Of a stretch of 64,000 bases of DNA, positions 59,177 to 64,000 are shown piece after piece. The notes beneath the pieces were generated by a model, which was not told where the DNA came from, did no database searches, and worked only from the letters and a program-made list of their open reading frames with translations. Position 1 is the first letter of the stretch; each line of letters begins with the position of its first letter. Source of the DNA: Crotalaria pallida (lineage: Eukaryota; Streptophyta; Magnoliopsida; Fabales; Fabaceae); NCBI GenBank assembly GCA_037953625.1, contig CM075656.1, positions 65,863,001 through 65,927,000 on the forward strand, in the 5' to 3' direction. Made by a program: the position numbers and the translations under genes.

Positions 59177-59272
59177 AAAATGTCTTAATTTCAGAAAAAT
59201 CATTATTTTATTCAACACATTTATTTATTTAAATAATTTATTTATTTATTAAAATACAGGACCTTACACCAG

Positions 59273-60913
59273 GCGGTCGCCTCTCCCTTGCACATGGCGA
59301 TGAAATTCCCAGATGAGAAAGGATCAGTTGTCACAGTACGGGCAGACCAGATGCAAGCCAAAACTTGTTACATAGCTAGTCTGAAAGCAACAAAAGAAAA
59401 CGCCAAGAAGCAGGTGCAGGCGAAACAGACCAAAGGATCAACTTCATCCTCTCGGGTCATGATGGTAGACTTGGACATGCGGGATGATATCAAAGAGGAG
59501 CGACCAAAGCCAGAGGGGGAGTTAGAAAGAGTTCAAATCGGGGATGCACCGGAACAGTGGACTCAAGTGGGGAAAGACTTATCAAACGAAGAAAAGGTCA
59601 GGTTGGTTACGCTGCTAAAAGAGAACAAGGATTTGTTTGCATGGACAGCGGCCGATATGCCAGGGATAGATCCAGATTTTATCTGTCATCGCCTATCAGT
59701 TGATCCCAAATTCAAGCCAGTGTCACAAAGAAGGAGGAAAATGGGCAATGAACGGCAGAAGGTGATCACTGCAAATGTTGAAGAGCTATTACAAGCTGGG
59801 TTCATCAGAGAAGTCCCTTACACTACCTGGCTCTCGAATGTGGTCTTGGTCAAAAAATCCAATGGCAAATGGCGTATGTGCGTGGACTACACGGATTTGA
59901 ATAAAGCCTATCCTAAGGACACTTATCCTCTTCCAAACATTGACAAGCTGGTTGATAATTCTGCTGGGTATCAATTACTTTCGTTCATGGATGCTTATTC
60001 TGGTTACAACCAAATTCCCATGTTTAGTGACGATCAGGAAAAAACCGCTTTTATGACTGACAAAGCAGCATACTGTTACACAGTAATGCCGTTTGGTCTG
60101 AAAAATGCAGATGCAAAATACCAGAGGATGATGGACAAAATCTTTGGAGAGTTGATCGGACCAACATTGGAGGTCTATGTCGATGACATGATCGTAAAGT
60201 CAACAGAGGCAGGAAACCACAAGCAGGACTTGGAAGCTGTCCTTAGTAAGATGAGGAGCCCAAATTCCGTGAAGGAAGTTCCGCAACTGACCGGGCGTAT
60301 AGCCGCATTAACAAGGTTCTTGTCAAAGTCAGCATACAAGTCTCTTCCACTATTCCAATTGCTTAAGAAAGACCAAGAGTTCAGATGGACTGAGGAGAGC
60401 GAAGCAGCCTTTCGAGATTTCAAGCATTACCTCTTCAATCCTCCGATCCTGAGCAAACCTGAACCAGGTGAAACTCTCTACTTATATCTGGCTGTAAACG
60501 ATGAAGCAGTAAGTGCTGTTCTGGTCAGGGATTTGGCTGAAGGACAGAGGCCGGTATATTTTGTCAGTAAAGTGTTGCAAGAAACTGAAAGAAGATATCA
60601 GAAGATTGAGAAGATGGCGTTTGCATTTGTGGTCACAGCAAGGCGTCTCAAACAATATTTCCAAAGCCACCCCATCGTCGTCAGAATAGATCAGCCTATT
60701 CGGCAAGTTTTACAAAAACCAGACTTAGCAGGTCGCATGATCGCTTGGCCAGTGGAATTGTCCGAATATGGGATCAGCTACGAGTCAAGAACAGCAATCA
60801 AATCTCAGGTATTGGCAAACTTCGTCGTAGAATTGGCACCAAAGAAGGACTCTGAAGTCTGGACCCTATTTGTTGATGGCCATCCAATCAGACGGGTGGA
60901 GGTGCTGGTGTGA
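59273..60913 (+). pseudogene. Tat/Ogre-like protease end, RT and first RNase H of element C
   Basis: Continues the gag-protease frame after element E. RT motifs: RMCVDYTDLNKAYPKDTYPLP, FMDAYSGYNQI, VMPFGLKNADAKYQRMM and catalytic EVYVDDMIVKS. Directly after (about 60250) the frame jumps from the LEAVLSKM region to RSPNSVKEVPQLTGRIAAL; about 50 residues normally lying between (palm end and connection) are missing in phase, so RT is probably dead. The RNase H-like region follows (LYLYLAVNDEAVSAVLVRD). A one-base loss near 60882 ends the frame at 60913, just inside the second RNase H. Confidence 0.85.
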
Positions 60914-62553
60914 TATTGGAGAACGCTCAAGGGATATCAATTGAATATTCGCTAAGGTTCGATTTTCCTACTTCTAACAACCAAGCTGAATATGAAGCCT
61001 GCCTTGTGGGAATGACGATGGCCAATGATTTGGGAGCACACTCAATTGTACTTTACAGTGATTCGCAGCTGGTGATTTCTCAAATTAAAGGAGACTTCCA
61101 AGCCAAGGAGCCTTTGCTTCAGAGGTACCTCACCAAGTGTAAAGAGTTGGCAGGAAGGTTTGACAGCGTGGATTTTCAACACATTCCCAGAGATCAGAAT
61201 TCCAGAGCTGATGTCCTATCCAAGCTGGCTAGTACCAAGAAACCAGGAAATCACAGGTCTGTAATTCAACAAGCTATCTCTCACCCCAGTGCAACATTGG
61301 CAGTGGAGGATGAAGAGTCATGGGCCTCCCCTATCCTAGCATTTCTGCTTCAAGGAACCCTTCCGAGTGAAGATGAAGCCACAAGAAAAATAAGAAAGAT
61401 GGCTCCTCATTTTGTCATACAAGATGGATTGCTCTATCGGAGAGGGTTCTCTTCACCTCTACTCAGATGTCTGACTGAAAGAGAATCCGAATTGGCCCTG
61501 AAGGAAGTGCACGAAGGAAGGTGCAGTCATCATTTAGGAGGAAGAAGTCTAGCGAGGAAGATATTGAGGGCAGGGTTCTACTGGCCCAGCATAAAGTTAG
61601 ATTCTATGAAGCATGTGAAGAAATGTGATCGTTGTCAGAAGAAGCACACTGACGTTCACTTGGCACCACCAGAGGAGCTCCATTCGATATCTGCCCCGTG
61701 GCCATTCTTTCAGTGGGGTATGGACTTGTTGGGACCATTTCCACAAGCAGCAGGACAAGTGACTCACTTAGTGGTGGCAGTCGACTACTTCACAAAGTGG
61801 ATCGAAGCTAAAGCAGTCGCCGTTACTACCTCTACCCAAATTGTGAAATTTTTCAGTAACCAAGTTATAACACGTTTTGGAGTTCCATCTGTTTTAGTCA
61901 CAGACAATGGTACTCAGTTTACTAGCAGAGCTTTCATGGAATTTCTCTAGAAAATGGGGATTAAGCAACGTCTGTCCTCTGTAGAGCACCCGCAAACAAA
62001 CGGGCAAGCCGAAGCAGCCAACAGATGTATCCTAAGAGGATTAAAGAGAAAGCTAGAAGATAGCAAAGGTAAATGGGTAGATTGCATAGATGTCGTACTT
62101 TGGTCCTAGAGAACCACTCCTCATTCTACTACTGGGGAGACGTCGTTCAAACTTACATATGGAAGTAAAGCAATGATTCCGCTGGAGGTAGGATCCACTA
62201 ATATGAGGTCAAGGTACTTTAATCTGGAAGCTAATGTGAGGCTCATCAGAGAAAACTTGGATCTCTTGCAAGAATCCAGGGAAATGGCAACTGTCCGCAT
62301 GACAACAATCCAGCAGCAGTGAGCCAAGCAGTATAATTTAAAGGTGGTTTCCAGGACTTTCAACGAAGGTGACTTGGTACTAAGAAGAGCCGACGTGCAC
62401 GGTACTGAGCCTGCACATGGGAAGTTGGCAGCTAATTGGGAAGGACCGTATCGAGTCCGATCAAAAACTGGAAAAGGAGCATATTTTCTGGAAACACTGA
62501 CTGGCAGAGGCATTAAGAACCCATGGAATGCAGCTAAGCTTCGCCTCTATTAG
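60882..62553 (+). pseudogene. Second (Tat-type) RNase H and integrase of element C
   Basis: A second RNase H domain before integrase marks the Tat lineage (NNQAEYEACLVGMTMA, LYSDSQLVISQIKGDFQAK, NSRADVLSKLAST). Integrase has the HHCC region (CSHHLGGRSLARKILRAGFY, CDRCQKK), the core (WGMDLLGPFPQA, VTDNGTQFTSRAF, EHPQTNGQAEAANR) and a C-terminal GPYRV segment. In-frame stops occur at 61948-61950 (TAG), about 62107 (TAG) and about 62320 (TGA). The natural end is 62553. Confidence 0.88.
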
Positions 62554-62780
62554 TTAAATTCTGTTTTTTGTTATTTGATTTCCAAGAAGGTCTTACAGAC
62601 CATTGTCATATGTCTAGTTTGTTTATGTTTTGAGAAGAAGGTCACCTATAGACTTCTGTTGGGTTTAAGTTATAATTGTATTTGGTTTTCAATTTTATGA
62701 ATGAGAATTATAAGTTCCATAAAATGCAGAATTGAGTGTAATACCCCAGTGAGATGGCTTGCTCAAAGTAACTGTTTTCA
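62554..62780. other. Untranslated region after element C integrase
   Basis: Short, AT-rich, with AGAAGGTC words; no gene seen. Confidence 0.5.
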
Positions 62781-62789
62781 TTCGAGTAT

Positions 62790-63010
62790 AAAAATCCGAT
62801 ATCAGGAATCCGGTATCAGGAAACCGATATTAGGAGTTTAAAAAAAAAAGGTATCAGGAATTCGGTATCAGGATCCGGTACCAAGATCCACTATTGCAAA
62901 GCCTAAAGGCCTAAACCAGGAATCCGGTATCAGGATCCGGTATCAAGATCCACTATTGCGAAGCCTAAAGGCCTATGACTAAATTCGGCATCAGAATTCG
63001 GTATCAGGAA
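62790..63010. repeat. ATCCGGTATCAGG repeat field of element C
   Basis: The word (A)ATCCGGTATCAGG and variants occur about ten times, often in pairs 13-14 bp apart. A unit of about 62 bp (GGATCCGGTAyCAAGATCCA followed by CTATTGCrAAGCCTAAAGG) is present twice. The same CCGGAT/ATCCGG vocabulary fills the 5' LTR of C. Confidence 0.8.
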
Positions 63011-63478
63011 TCTTATATTCAGAAGAACTTAAGGAAAAATCCTAAGTATCCAATAATTGATACACTACTTATCTGACTAGCCATCAGATGAGAAGTGAAA
63101 TGGGCAAGTAGATGTTCTATGTTAAAATGAACACCGCCCATGTACATACAATGATCCCTATTAGTTTCAGAAAACTAATAAGTTAAATGGAACACCATTC
63201 GCTGGCTAGAATAGGACTTCCATGGATCAATAAAGAAGATGGATACGCAAAGGAAATATAACACCAATACTTAACTGAATATTTTGATTAGAAAATTTGA
63301 GTACAAGTGAAATTCGGATTACCACTAAGCAGAAACATAAACTAAAAATGCAACCAAGGGAAAACAGAATTCTGAATGAAACCTAGAAAAGGAAAAAACA
63401 ACAATGCAGAAAAAACAAAATGCAGAAACAACAATGCAACAGGAAAACATAGTAAACAAAAAGCTAAGCAGCAGCATC
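63011..63478. other. Untranslated 3' region of element C
   Basis: No gene recognised between the repeat field and the antisense ORF; this is probably still inside element C because no LTR start was found. Confidence 0.5.
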
Positions 63479-64000
63479 TCAATCATCCTCATGTCCTCCA
63501 TCACCCTCATCTTCAGTCTCCTCATCATCCACAGGGGCCAAGGGATCAGGGCAGTCATCATCATCCAAGTTGACGGGCACCCTACTTCCATCACGAAGGT
63601 AGTGGTAAAGCACTCCATCTTCGACTCTGTGCAAGAAATGCATGCCTTTGGCAGAGAAGTTGCTGTTAAGGAAATTGGCTTGCTCCACTGCATTCATGAA
63701 GGAGGACTGAACATATCCAATCCATTTCTCCTTGTACATGTCCCTTTGTTGTTCAGCCTCATTAAGTGCTTCTCTTAGCGTGTTCAAGGCAGCATCATTA
63801 GCATCATTCACTTCTTTTAGCTTGTCATTCATCCTCTTGGCAAATTCCTCCTCAACTTGGGAAAGGGCTTGCTTGGTCTTCCTCAATTCGGCCGCTTGGG
63901 AAGCAAGTTGTTCGGCCATTTCGGCTTCCTTATTGACATAAGCAGCCAAGTCCATAGCTTCTTGTCCAACAAACAAAACCTTCTCAGCATTATCCTCTAA
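63479..64000 (-). CDS. Antisense ORF of the Tat-type element (partial, open at the right edge)
   Basis: A frame of at least 174 codons runs in from the window edge and stops at 63479. It has a long coiled-coil-like segment (EEEFAKRMNDKLKEVNDAND, LREALNEAEQQRDMYKEKW), then GYVQSSFMNAVEQANFL, and an acidic tail (EETEDEGDGGHEDD). Its place, between integrase and the 3' LTR on the opposite strand, matches the additional antisense ORFs described for Tat-lineage elements such as Grande. The C-terminal layout resembles plant gypsy-type putative transposon proteins (Transposase_28 group). Function unknown. The N-terminus is outside the window. Confidence 0.6.
   Translation of the reverse strand, partial: LEDNAEKVLFVGQEAMDLAAYVNKEAEMAEQLASQAAELRKTKQALSQVEEEFAKRMNDKLKEVNDANDAALNTLREALNEAEQQRDMYKEKWIGYVQSSFMNAVEQANFLNSNFSAKGMHFLHRVEDGVLYHYLRDGSRVPVNLDDDDCPDPLAPVDDEETEDEGDGGHEDD

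Larger units (their letters stand above)
49781..59268 (-). mobile_element. Full-length Tekay-like chromovirus E nested in element C
   Basis: Minus-strand element with 5' LTR 56066-59268, PBS (gctctgatacca, 56049-56060), gag-pol, chromodomain, PPT (51564-51576) and 3' LTR 49781-51563. Target duplication: ACAGG (49776-49780) and CCAGG (59269-59273), one substitution apart. Removing E plus one copy restores the reading frame of element C. The shared parts of the two LTRs differ at about a dozen positions by eye, so the insertion is fairly young, yet pol carries a frameshift and two stops. Confidence 0.93.
56066..59268 (-). mobile_element. 5' LTR of element E (3.2 kb, complete)
   Basis: TGTGACGACCC...CCTTACA on the plus strand. 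In the sense direction: three ACTCGAGT pairs (59176-59030), TATA box (58908-58903), donor CTAAG|GTAAGG (58389), three more ACTCGAGT pairs (57979-57861), small hairpins (57350-57060), acceptor TTGTTGTAG|G (56912), a 161-codon ORF and the LTR end. Confidence 0.92.

Overview
This is a plant nuclear genome window, AT-rich and built mostly of nested transposable elements; a papilionoid legume seems likely, but only on general resemblance. The grounds for a plant are Ty3/gypsy elements of the chromovirus (Tekay/Del-like), Athila and Tat/Ogre lineages, a complete CACTA (En/Spm) transposon, hAT and Stowaway elements, tRNA-derived SINEs, a plant U-box E3 ligase and a plant-mobile-domain gene. Lineage names come from domain resemblance read by eye.

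Layout. 1-3819: 5' end of a minus-strand chromovirus (element A: gag, PBS, 2.6-kb LTR) inserted into the gag of a decayed plus-strand Athila-type element (B, 3820 to about 11154). 11155-15939: gene-free DNA with a TA microsatellite and foldback MITEs. 15940-28106: a 12.2-kb CACTA element with AAT target duplications, two minus-strand genes (TNPD-type transposase, frameshifted; TNPA-type protein fused to a C48/Ulp1 protease), a 5'-truncated LINE and a non-autonomous hAT element. 29451-30749: an intact single-exon PUB22/23-type U-box/ARM ubiquitin ligase with its promoter, the only clearly functional host gene. 31274-38500: a 434-bp tandem duplication, two Stowaway-type MITEs (one holding a nested foldback), three SINEs and a 740-bp foldback. 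39954-42002: a four-exon plant-mobile-domain gene with a premature stop, convergent with an OTU-protease-like gene (42380-43339). 43397-46499: a 3.1-kb chromovirus LTR (D) followed only by its PBS and a short leader. 46911-64000: a Tat/Ogre-like element (C) whose gag-pro/pol frame is split by a full-length minus-strand Tekay-like element (E, 49781-59268).

The main result of the hunt concerns the LTRs. (i) Elements B, D and E each carry a family-specific short word as spaced pairs: ACTCGAGT at exactly 20 bp (six pairs in each E LTR), TAACCGGTTA at exactly 21 bp (three pairs in D), GCTCAAGC/GCTTGAGC at 20-22 bp (six pairs in B). (ii) LTRs A and D hold arrays of mini-hairpins with a constant apex (C-YGG-G in the sense strand) and arms that differ but stay complementary; most arm mismatches would be G.U pairs only in the sense RNA. 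(iii) LTRs A, D and E each have, downstream of a TATA-like box, a strong GTAAGG donor and, 1.4-1.7 kb further on, a pyrimidine-rich acceptor, which predicts an LTR intron containing the hairpins and many of the words. In E the second exon opens directly on a 161-codon ORF lying inside the LTR; the other E LTR has lost it through a 1.42-kb deletion.
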